Below are positions 18,001 through 24,823 of a DNA stretch of 33,543 bases, piece by piece. The stretch is taken from positions 1 to 33,543 of the forward strand of contig JAFVAO010000068.1 of NCBI GenBank assembly GCA_017480445.1, given 5' to 3'. Within the stretch, counting starts at the first letter, position 1. Every line of letters begins with the position of its first letter. Position numbers and translations under genes: made by a program. The notes under the pieces were generated by a model. It did no database searches. It saw only the letters and a program-made list of their open reading frames with translations, and was not told the origin of the DNA. The stretch is from Lachnospiraceae bacterium (lineage in GTDB: Bacteria > Bacillota > Clostridia > Lachnospirales > Lachnospiraceae).

Positions 18001-19581
18001 GCGCTCATTACCCACCTGGTAGACACCTGCCTTCACCGGCACACTCTCAAACAGCATGACATCCTGATCCGCCCAGGGCTGGAGATGGATCTCCTCCCCC
18101 GCATAGTAGATGTTGGACGAAAGCCATGACGTATCGGACAGATAAATCATGGCGTTGGCCAGAAAGACCGGAAACTCTGCCCGCAGCGGGAAGTCCGACT
18201 CCCGAATGTCAAATCCCAGAACCACTTCCTTCTGTCCGTCCCGCTCTCCATAGTATCCTACACATTTTCCGTCATATTCCAGAAAGCTCTTAGCTCCCTC
18301 CGGCAGCGTGAAACAGTAAGCAGTATTCACGCCCACCGTAAAATCAGACAGGCCGTTGGTCAGATCACACTGTTTCATGTGCAGCACGACATTCTGCAAT
18401 GTGTCGGCAGCCTCTTGTCTGGGATCGCCGAAGATCAGCCGGTTGCACGCGCTCTGCGGCGCCTTGTCCCCGTCATAGATCGCGACATTGAAGGTCTCGG
18501 CGTCCACCAATAAATCCGTGTCCACCTTGGTGATATCTCTACCCGTCACCGCCAGATAGGCCTTTTCGATAAACGTATTGCCGCGCCCCACAAGTGCTCC
18601 CTCGATCTGATTACCGCGGGACTTGACCGCTGCCGATTGATTGTCTCCCGCGAGCGCGTCCTTTCCGCCCTCCGCGAAAGCAATCCCGCTCAACTTGGAG
18701 GTGAGCACCGCCCCCTGCCACTCCACCTGCTCAAACAGGCAGGCGTTTGCCTCGTCCGCCTCCAGCGACATCTGGGACAACGCAATCAGCTTGTCCGACT
18801 CATCATACAGCCCCACGTCCAGCAGGACATCCTGACCGCTGTAATTGCGCGCGCTGACCACCACATCATAGGTACCGTCCTCCCGCTCGGAAAAAACCGT
18901 ATACTCATTTGCCACATTCTCGCAGGGTTCTCCCAGAACATAGAGCTCCTTTTGCGCGAATCCGTTCAGTTCATCGAATCCGCTCGCCCCCGCCGCATCG
19001 GTATAGACCACCAGCGATGCAGCGCTGTCCTCCTGCGCACCGGCCAACGTATCCAATATACTCTGTGCCGCCGCAAGCGTGCCGCCGCAGTCCGTCGCCG
19101 TGATTTTGCCCAGAATCCCAAGCAGCTCCTCCGTGTCCGCGATGTCCACGGCCAGCAGTCTGGTACCGCTCTCATCCGTTGTCACAACAGAAAAGCGCGT
19201 GGCATCCTCCGTGCGCACATAGTCCGCTGCCTGCTCAACAGCCGCTTCCAGCCGCGTCTTGCCGGATCCTGTCAGGTGCTGCATACTGCCGCTCGTATCG
19301 ATCAGAAGCACCTTCCTGCTGCCGCCCCTTCCGTCCACCTTCATAAACGGTGCCATGAGCGCGATCATCAGCAGGATGATCACGAGAATCTGCACATACA
19401 TCAACAGGTTGTGAACAAATTTTTCAAAAAAGGTGCGCGACTGCTCATTTTTCAAAAATTTTTTCCACAACAAATTGGAGGAGATCAGCTGATCTACCCC
19501 CTTGGGCTTCAACAGATATAAAATGATCACTACCGGAATCGCCGCGATAAATAAGAGCGGCCACAAATTTTCAACTATCAT
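15043..19581 (-). CDS. membrane protein with three vWA domains and an amidotransferase-like domain (BatA-like fusion)
   Basis: 1512 residues. Residues 1-80 match the BatA N-terminal region (LFIAAIPVVIILYLLKPKG, then a second TM). First vWA: MIDAS DTSGS at 95-99. Two central TM segments lie near 560-620. Second vWA: DLSNS near 628, with LVVLTDGRQ later. A class I glutamine-amidotransferase-like domain spans about 820-930 (KVLVVSGRGINSSNF, CGFVCCGGENSFALGGYRN), without a clear catalytic triad. Third vWA: DRSGS near 975, with GGGTTIKPAV and VVLLTDGMGE. A TM near 1385-1405 is followed by a cytoplasmic Pro/Gly/Ala/Gln-rich tail and a basic end. It reads as a BatA-type protein joined to a YfbK/GATase-type vWA protein. 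The start overlaps the DUF58 stop by 11 nt, and AAGGA precedes it. Likely the ligand-binding partner of the MoxR ATPase. Confidence 0.88.
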   Translation of the reverse strand: MIVENLWPLLFIAAIPVVIILYLLKPKGVDQLISSNLLWKKFLKNEQSRTFFEKFVHNLLMYVQILVIILLMIALMAPFMKVDGRGGSRKVLLIDTSGSMQHLTGSGKTRLEAAVEQAADYVRTEDATRFSVVTTDESGTRLLAVDIADTEELLGILGKITATDCGGTLAAAQSILDTLAGAQEDSAASLVVYTDAAGASGFDELNGFAQKELYVLGEPCENVANEYTVFSEREDGTYDVVVSARNYSGQDVLLDVGLYDESDKLIALSQMSLEADEANACLFEQVEWQGAVLTSKLSGIAFAEGGKDALAGDNQSAAVKSRGNQIEGALVGRGNTFIEKAYLAVTGRDITKVDTDLLVDAETFNVAIYDGDKAPQSACNRLIFGDPRQEAADTLQNVVLHMKQCDLTNGLSDFTVGVNTAYCFTLPEGAKSFLEYDGKCVGYYGERDGQKEVVLGFDIRESDFPLRAEFPVFLANAMIYLSDTSWLSSNIYYAGEEIHLQPWADQDVMLFESVPVKAGVYQVGNERYQERYVVRFRTGTESEGRGEAASVTTTDGLQVQKVRKTLRNFFILLALLLLVVEWLLYVRQMRYRGFFYPAVRGIVVFCLFLALFGIGIRIGSNKTATVFVVDLSNSNAAHQDEMQEYLARTVGQMPKGNVYGIVTFGKGALVEQFMTNRKNYGQLMTIPEGTATNFEEAVSRALTMIPGNANGRLVVLTDGRQTRGDIQNMAQALVAGRTEFATLLYENEVKNDAYIDQVIMPVYLHPGDRYSVTVLTESNYDTDAVIAIYHGSVKSAEYSVHLNKGSNRFVFSDQVAEDAGGGSMESLRVQVQAAGDGCAENDFYNAYSVVEATPKVLVVSGRGINSSNFTSILQAAGCDYSVVSALNAPSTMEEMLAYRSILLVDTYIDDLPQGFLNNLESYVKDYGCGFVCCGGENSFALGGYRNTVLETVLPVNMQLKAVNEMQHMAMVMVIDRSGSMLSDTNGVSNLDVAIRAATVAVDNLQDEDYVGVLTFDTEYTWQVELTKAKDREKIKESIKAIREGGGTTIKPAVQEAYDVISACDAQAKHVVLLTDGMGETTDFKDVIKDYTSGGVTLSTVAVGSGSDTQLLKELATRCGGRYYYSDVSLDIPKIFAQEVFLGGDSYIQNGDFALSVRQGHELTSNLFPNGWPRLYGYVSATEKTAANPIIKEPEKDAPILTVWQYGLGRTVAWNSDVTGAWTAAFSGADDTVQLWKRIVDYSTGNASLGGDRVNVVTAGEQTTVVYQTEDYSGKTEVLAKVVDPEGADTEVRLHATAPGKYEAALDTAQAGLYHLNIRREEDGEIQSYLTTATAVQFSDEYKFDVSTAPYLNFVQRYGQIIDADTDVWGKVDAKAKEKHSLTNWLLALAILLFLADIAMRRFQYEPDFAKIAERGKQRRAQKAARRQAENAQMPGAMQVPGAGQGMAAGQGAGQMPAGAAQMPGAGQTMTGPGQGAMSAQRKDTDRRSRKAKPQEQILDTSQLLKKKDDRNI

Positions 19582-20452
19582 ATAGCATCCTTAAATCCTC
19601 AAAGATCAGTTTGCGAAATTCCTGTCCTGTACTGCACACTGCGTGTACCGCGTCCACTCTGGCGCACGCTTTCTGCAGACGGACAATAAACGCCTGCAGC
19701 GCTTTCTCATACACGCGGATGCTGGTGTCATCCAAGGTCAGCCGGAGGCTCTCCCCGTCCTCCATATCGATGAGGTTGCGCGTGCCGGTGTACTCCACAT
19801 GCAGCTCTTCTTTGGCCAGAATATGCAAGAGAATCGTCTTCTGCCGCGCGTAATCCAGATACCGCAGCAGCTTATCGATGCTGCCTGTCCCGGCGTCCAG
19901 AAAATCCTCCTGCAAAAAATCCGTGAGCAGGATCGTCACCCCGGGGCCCTTCAGATCCAGCTTGCGCACCGCCTCAGCCACATCCACCCTGCCGTCAAAC
20001 GTTCGCTGCCCCAGCCAGTCCGTCAGCTTCGGCAGCGCCTTCTTCCCGCCGGAGAGCACGAGAGGTGCCTGCATGTGCTGCATGTCATATACCCGCACCC
20101 GGTCCATACCGCTTAAGCTTAAGTACGCCATAGCCGCCGCCAGACGACATGCCAGCTCACTTTTTTTCGGCGCACCGTAATCCATGGAGGCACTGGTGTC
20201 TAAGAGAATGGAGACCACGATCTCCTTCTCCTCCATATACTCTTTTACATAGAGCCTGTCCAGACGCCCGTAGGCATTCCAGTCGATGCGCCGTATGTCA
20301 TCCCCCGGCATATACTCCCGAAAATCCGAAAATTCCGTGGAGGAACCTTTTTGCGTGGACTTCCGGTTGCCCGAAAGCGCCATGGTGGATCTGTAGCGCA
20401 TCGCCAGCTTCAGTCTGGACAAGGTATCATAAAATGAGGCGTCCAATACCAT
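19571..20452 (-). CDS. DUF58 domain protein of a MoxR-vWA cluster
   Basis: 293 residues. The DUF58 signature is clear: FSDFREYMPGDDIRRIDWN at about residues 41-59, LYVKEYMEEKE, then a vWA-like core with LLDTSASMDYG near 83-93 and VTILLTDF near 170. DUF58 proteins are almost always encoded next to MoxR AAA+ ATPases and vWA proteins and are thought to help assemble or remodel envelope or periplasmic complexes. A strong AGGAGGGA precedes the ATG. It follows the MoxR gene by 27 nt and overlaps the vWA gene, so translational coupling is likely. No TM segment is evident, so it is probably cytoplasmic. Confidence 0.92.
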   Translation of the reverse strand: MVLDASFYDTLSRLKLAMRYRSTMALSGNRKSTQKGSSTEFSDFREYMPGDDIRRIDWNAYGRLDRLYVKEYMEEKEIVVSILLDTSASMDYGAPKKSELACRLAAAMAYLSLSGMDRVRVYDMQHMQAPLVLSGGKKALPKLTDWLGQRTFDGRVDVAEAVRKLDLKGPGVTILLTDFLQEDFLDAGTGSIDKLLRYLDYARQKTILLHILAKEELHVEYTGTRNLIDMEDGESLRLTLDDTSIRVYEKALQAFIVRLQKACARVDAVHAVCSTGQEFRKLIFEDLRMLYDS

Positions 20453-20479
20453 AGGGCTTCCCTCCTGTTCCGCGCTGCC

Positions 20480-21448
20480 TTACGCCCGCTTCGCCTGCAA
20501 AATCGCGCGGATGATCGCATCCTCCGAAACGCCGTCGCTGATCGCGTCAAAGCTGGGAATAATGCGGTGTCTGAGCACAGGATACGCGCACTCTTCCACA
20601 TCCTGGAAGGACACATTGAGCCGTCCCTCCAAAAACGCTTTCGCTCTGGACGCGCGGATCAGCGCCTGCGCCGCTCTGGGGCTCGCCCCCTCTTTGATGT
20701 GAGGATTCGGGGCATGCGTCGCCATCACCAGATCCAACAGGTACTCCATCACAGCGTCCGCGATCGGGATCTGTGCCACCAGTGCCCTCGCTGCCAGAAG
20801 ACCGTTCCCGTCCATCTGCTTTTCAATGGGCGGTGCCTGCAACCCTTCCGTCAGCGTGACGATTCCCCTTAACTCCTCCTTGGATGGGAAGCCCACCAAC
20901 ACCTTGAACATAAAACGATCCAGCTGTGCCTCCGGCAAGGGATAGGTGCCCTCATTCTCGATCGGGTTCTGGGTCGCCAGCACCAGAAACGGCTCCTCGA
21001 GCCGATGACTGTCGTTGCCCACCGTCACGGTGTGCTCCTGCATGGCCTCCAGCAGTGCCGACTGTGTCTTGGGCGTGGCACGGTTGATCTCATCCGCCAG
21101 AATCAGGTTGGCAAAAATAGGACCCCGCTCAAATGAAAAGGAACTGCCCTGTTCGTTTTTCACAATGATATTGGTGCCGGTCACATCACTGGGCATCAAA
21201 TCCGGTGTAAACTGGATGCGTTTGAACGAAAGGTCGAACACCTTACTGATGGTACTCACCAGTCTCGTTTTGCCCAGTCCCGGCATACCCTCCAACAACA
21301 CGTTACCGCCGGTCAGCATCGCCAGCATCACCTGCCGGATGACCGCTCTCTGCCCGATAATTCCCTTTTGAATCTCCCGCTCGCAGGCTGCCACGCACTG
21401 CGCCATGTAGGCGGGATCCCGCAATCCGTTCGGATCCAATGCACTCAT
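20480..21448 (-). CDS. MoxR family AAA+ ATPase
   Basis: 322 residues, usual MoxR length. Walker A GMPGLGKT near residue 56, Walker B LILADEINRA near 117, QSALLEAMQEHTVTV just after, and the sensor region TQNPIENEGTYPLPEAQLDRF near 155-175. The C-terminal lid contains SPRAAQALIRASRAKAFLEGR. MoxR ATPases act with vWA proteins as chaperones that insert cofactors or mature protein complexes. AAGGAGAAAAAAG precedes the ATG. The gene sits between the coiled-coil membrane protein (48 nt upstream) and DUF58 (27 nt downstream). Confidence 0.96.
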   Translation of the reverse strand: MSALDPNGLRDPAYMAQCVAACEREIQKGIIGQRAVIRQVMLAMLTGGNVLLEGMPGLGKTRLVSTISKVFDLSFKRIQFTPDLMPSDVTGTNIIVKNEQGSSFSFERGPIFANLILADEINRATPKTQSALLEAMQEHTVTVGNDSHRLEEPFLVLATQNPIENEGTYPLPEAQLDRFMFKVLVGFPSKEELRGIVTLTEGLQAPPIEKQMDGNGLLAARALVAQIPIADAVMEYLLDLVMATHAPNPHIKEGASPRAAQALIRASRAKAFLEGRLNVSFQDVEECAYPVLRHRIIPSFDAISDGVSEDAIIRAILQAKRA

Positions 21449-21496
21449 CTTTTTTCTCCTTTTGATTTCATAAAAGTTCTTGCTTTGATGAAAGCT

Positions 21497-22930
21497 CTAA
21501 TTAAAGCTCTCAAAATATTTCTTGATCACATTCTCCATGCCGCTCGGGTACTTCCCTGCGGCAATCCCTTCATAAGCGTTTTTCTCATACCCGCCGATCA
21601 ATGCCTCGTAGGGCATGTGCTGTCCCTCCCAGCTGAAGCCGCTGGGCGCTCTGAAGAACTGGGACGCGTCATGGTCCGTCGCGTTGGACGCGATCCCGTC
21701 GCTATTCGCAATCGCATTGGGGATGCTCACATAATCATGCTGGGCGTCGTTTGTTCCTGTGCCCCTTCCGGCTCCGGAGCCGTCTCCGTCTCCGCCGCTT
21801 TGTCCCGCCGCACCAGCCTGTCCCGCAGTTTGCCCCTGCCCTGCTGCATCGGCTTCACCTGCGGCTTGGGCCTGCCCTGCCGCGCCGTCCTCGCCTTGCC
21901 CATTTCCATTCTGGTCATTCCCGGTTTGCCCATTTCCGCTTTGGCCGTTTCCGTTCTGGCCGCCCTGCGGCGTTTGTCCGTTCTGGCCGTTTCCGTTCTG
22001 GCCGCCCTGCGGCGTTTGCCCGTTCTGGCTGTTTCCGTTCTGGCCGTCCGAACCATTCTCACCGCCCTGGGGTGTACCCTGATTGGACGCAAACTGATCC
22101 GCCGGCACGCCGCCCATCTGCTGCAGCTGATTCGCATAGGCCTGCATCGCCTCCGCCGTCATGGTGCCGGCCGCGCCGTTTGGCAGGCTCTGCGCGATAT
22201 CGGACAATTGACTGCCCATATTTTGATATTTGTATTCCAGTTTTTCCGTCGCATTGGAGATATCCTCCCCCGAGGACGCACGGCCAAATTCCTCCATGGA
22301 TGCCTGCAGGTTCTCGATCATTTCCTGCATAGCCGCCCGCTGTGCATCTGTCAGATTACCCTGTTCAAAGGCGGTCAGCTCGTCGACGACTTCCTGCACT
22401 TCCTGCTGTTTCTCCTCCGCCTGCAGCTGCACCTGGTGCAGCTCTGCCGCCTGTTTTCTCGCCTTGGTCGGTATAAACACCATGCCTGCCATCACCGCCA
22501 GCAACAGTCCCGTCACCGCCAGCTGTCGAACCGGCGGACAGACGCGAAACCTGATCTGTCCCCGCTTGGCCTGCAGCATCGCCATGGCGTCCTGCCGCTG
22601 CCTGAGGATCATTTCGCCGCTTTCCTGCATATGGTCATACGCGGTACTGATGCGCTCCGCAAAGCCGAAGCGATCCATCGCCAGCGCCGTCTGTTTCATA
22701 TCGCTCCTGTGAAAACAGGAAAATACAAACGCCGCGCCCGTCCCCGCGCATACAGCCAGCACGGTACACAGATTCACGTAATAAAACGGAAGCACCATCG
22801 AAATCCCCTGCAGGATAATCCCCACACAGGCTCCGGCCCCCAGACCGGACAGCATCCGCCGAAACAGCGCGGCCGCGTTTCGCCTGCCGCAGAATCCCTT
22901 TATGCAGTTGATAAATTCCCGTTCGTTCAT
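21497..22930 (-). CDS. coiled-coil membrane protein with Gly/Asn/Gln repeats, MoxR-cluster component
   Basis: 477 residues, no named family recognised with confidence. Two TM segments near residues 25-70 (GLGAGACVGIILQGISM and a following hydrophobic stretch) and a third near 137-153. Then comes a Gln/Glu-rich coiled coil about 157-215 (QVQLQAEEKQQEVQEVV) and a long low-complexity region about 280-400 built from GQNGNGQNGQTPQG-like units. The end has the recurrent C-terminal motif of such MoxR-operon proteins: YEALIGGYEKNAYEGIAAGK, then P-GMENVIKKYF. Overall layout resembles DUF4175-like proteins. It may be a scaffold linking the ABC transporter genes upstream with the MoxR-vWA module downstream. 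The low-complexity region carries 42-bp DNA repeats. Confidence 0.75.
   Translation of the reverse strand: MNEREFINCIKGFCGRRNAAALFRRMLSGLGAGACVGIILQGISMVLPFYYVNLCTVLAVCAGTGAAFVFSCFHRSDMKQTALAMDRFGFAERISTAYDHMQESGEMILRQRQDAMAMLQAKRGQIRFRVCPPVRQLAVTGLLLAVMAGMVFIPTKARKQAAELHQVQLQAEEKQQEVQEVVDELTAFEQGNLTDAQRAAMQEMIENLQASMEEFGRASSGEDISNATEKLEYKYQNMGSQLSDIAQSLPNGAAGTMTAEAMQAYANQLQQMGGVPADQFASNQGTPQGGENGSDGQNGNSQNGQTPQGGQNGNGQNGQTPQGGQNGNGQSGNGQTGNDQNGNGQGEDGAAGQAQAAGEADAAGQGQTAGQAGAAGQSGGDGDGSGAGRGTGTNDAQHDYVSIPNAIANSDGIASNATDHDASQFFRAPSGFSWEGQHMPYEALIGGYEKNAYEGIAAGKYPSGMENVIKKYFESFN
21943..22026 (-). repeat. 42-bp in-frame tandem repeat
   Basis: Two nearly identical 42-bp units (21943-21984 and 21985-22026), differing at one position noted (T/C near the 3' end), with a third partial copy beginning at 22027. 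They encode 14-residue Gly/Gln/Asn-rich units. Diverged shorter copies extend to about 21900. The spacing is tandem without spacers, so this is not CRISPR. Confidence 0.85.
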
Positions 22931-22997
22931 ACCAACCTCTCACTCCGCTCCAAACGCTCTACCGGTTTTTACTCGTACCGATCCGCCATTGATCTGC

Positions 22998-23888
22998 CTA
23001 TTTTTTCTTTCTGGATGCTCTGGTGCCCGATCCGTGCAGCGGGTTCACCCGCCAGGATGCCAGCAGCATGAAGACAAAGGACAACAACAGAATACATGCC
23101 GCCGAGATAAAGATCCACAACGTGCCCCGGGAAAGGGCATAGGTCAATATCCCCACATCACTCCTGCTCAGCTCGTCGGCCATCAAAGATTCTCCTGTCA
23201 TGACCTGCATAAAATACTCTTCAAAAAACAGAATCGGATTAAACAGCATAAACAGCAAAGACTCCCCCGGCTTGCCTCTTCCGATAAGCATCCGGAGAAT
23301 CACAGGGATGGTCGTCGCCCCACAGATCACAGCGGTCAGCACATAGGAGAGAATCACCGCCGCAATCGCCTTTTTACAGATCGAAGAACAAAAAATGCCG
23401 ATACTCCCCAAGAAGACCGAATACAACGAGATCACCAGCATGAAGGACAACAGATCCAGCCAGCTTAATCCACCGACTACAAACGCAAGCGCCATGATCG
23501 GCGTCCCCGCCAACACGAAGAACAAAATGCGGATTACCGCCGAAGTCACCTTCCCCACCACAATCGAAAACGGAGACATACAGGTCGTCATCATGATATC
23601 AAAGGTCTGTCGCTCCTTCTCGCCCGAGATAGAGGACGCCGTGAGCAGCGGCACAATCAAGGACACAATGCACACCTGCGAGATCGCCAGCACCGGAAAC
23701 AGCATCACCAGGTAGCTGTAGATATTCCCGCCGTAGAAACTTCTGCTCTCGCCCTGAATGCCCAGAAGCGCCAGCATAAACGCGAAGGTCAGCACGCCCT
23801 CATAGGCGAATAATCCCCAGCTGAGCCGCATACTGCGGGCCGTCACCTGTAAGTCTTTTTTTACAATCGGATTCATTCGGAATTTCAC
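22998..23888 (-). CDS. ABC-2 type transporter permease
   Basis: 296 residues with six hydrophobic segments: near 25-45, 57-85, 110-140, 143-165, 170-195 and 255-285. The cytoplasmic motif SISGEKERQTFDIMMTT near residue 85-100 is the characteristic ABC-2 EKERGT-like element. The start codon overlaps the stop of the ATPase gene by 4 nt (ATGA), indicating translational coupling and one transporter. It resembles GldF/NatB-type permeases. The substrate is unknown; the neighbouring ectodomain and MoxR-vWA proteins suggest an envelope-related export or remodelling role. Confidence 0.93.
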   Translation of the reverse strand: MKFRMNPIVKKDLQVTARSMRLSWGLFAYEGVLTFAFMLALLGIQGESRSFYGGNIYSYLVMLFPVLAISQVCIVSLIVPLLTASSISGEKERQTFDIMMTTCMSPFSIVVGKVTSAVIRILFFVLAGTPIMALAFVVGGLSWLDLLSFMLVISLYSVFLGSIGIFCSSICKKAIAAVILSYVLTAVICGATTIPVILRMLIGRGKPGESLLFMLFNPILFFEEYFMQVMTGESLMADELSRSDVGILTYALSRGTLWIFISAACILLLSFVFMLLASWRVNPLHGSGTRASRKKK

Positions 23889-24811
23889 TCTGCGCCACCT
23901 CCCGTCAGCTGCATGAACAGGCCTTCCAGCGTTCCCTCTTCCCTGTGGAAGTCTGTGAGAACAATCCCGTTTTGCAGCATATATTGCATCAGTGCGGAGA
24001 TCTGCTGATCCCCGCCGTTATATGCGATGATCATTTCGTTTTCCCGCACCGACTCGATCCTTACGCCCACCTGCTCCTGCATCAGACGAATGGCCGGCTC
24101 CATCGGCGACGCAATCCGGATATGGATGTTCCGGCCGCCGCCGAATCGATTCATCACATCCTCCATCAGTCCTGCCGCCAGCAAATGCCCCTGCTGCATG
24201 ATACCGATGCTGTTGCACATCTCCGAAAGCTCCGAGAGAATATGGGAGCTGATCACAATCGTCTTCCCCATGGCGTGCAGATTTTTCAAAAGCTCTTTCA
24301 TCTCCACCCGCGCTCTGGGATCCAAGCCGGAGCTGGGCTCGTCCAGAATCAGCAGCTTGGGATTGTGCAGCAGCGCTCTGGCCACACAGAGTCGCTGTTT
24401 CATGCCCCGCGAGAGCGTGTCCACATAGACTTCCTTTTTGTCCGTCAGATTCACAAGCTCCAACAGATCATCTGTCAGCTTCGCGATATCCCGCGTATAC
24501 ATGCCATACATGGAGCCGTACATCTCCATGTATTCCTTCACCTTCAGATTGTCGTACACACCAAAAAAGTCCGGCACATAGCCGATCTGGCGCTTCATTT
24601 CTCTGCTCCCCACCGGCGCTGAGGTGCCGCCGATCTGCACCGAACCGCCGCTTGCCCGCAAAAGGCCGCACACAATCCGGATCGTCGTCGTCTTGCCCGC
24701 ACCGTTTGGTCCCACGAAGCCGAACAGATCTCCCGCCGGAATATGCAGGGAAAGATGGTTGACTGCCGTGAAATTTCCATATCGTTTCGTCAGATCTCTG
24801 ATATACAGCAT
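23885..24811 (-). CDS. ABC transporter ATP-binding protein (GldA/CcmA-like)
   Basis: 308 residues. Walker A GPNGAGKTT near 35-43, signature LSRGMKQRLCVARALLHNP near 134, and Walker B LLILDEPSSGLDP just after, followed by the H-loop ISSHILSELSEM. The last 80 residues form the C-terminal extension typical of ABC-2 ATPases. The start is 12 nt after the ectodomain gene, and GGGGGGAGAAG lies upstream. It pairs with the permease whose start overlaps its stop. Confidence 0.96.
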   Translation of the reverse strand: MLYIRDLTKRYGNFTAVNHLSLHIPAGDLFGFVGPNGAGKTTTIRIVCGLLRASGGSVQIGGTSAPVGSREMKRQIGYVPDFFGVYDNLKVKEYMEMYGSMYGMYTRDIAKLTDDLLELVNLTDKKEVYVDTLSRGMKQRLCVARALLHNPKLLILDEPSSGLDPRARVEMKELLKNLHAMGKTIVISSHILSELSEMCNSIGIMQQGHLLAAGLMEDVMNRFGGGRNIHIRIASPMEPAIRLMQEQVGVRIESVRENEMIIAYNGGDQQISALMQYMLQNGIVLTDFHREEGTLEGLFMQLTGGGAE

Positions 24812-24823
24812 CTTCTCTCCCCC

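Noticed and set aside
21943-22026. CRISPR-like repeats
   Set aside because: The units are contiguous, in frame and coding, with no unique spacers and no cas genes.
21368-23071. 567-codon + strand ORF antisense to the coiled-coil protein
   Set aside because: Its apparent repeats are the complement of the Gly/Gln repeats; the - strand gene has start signal, TM segments and operon context.
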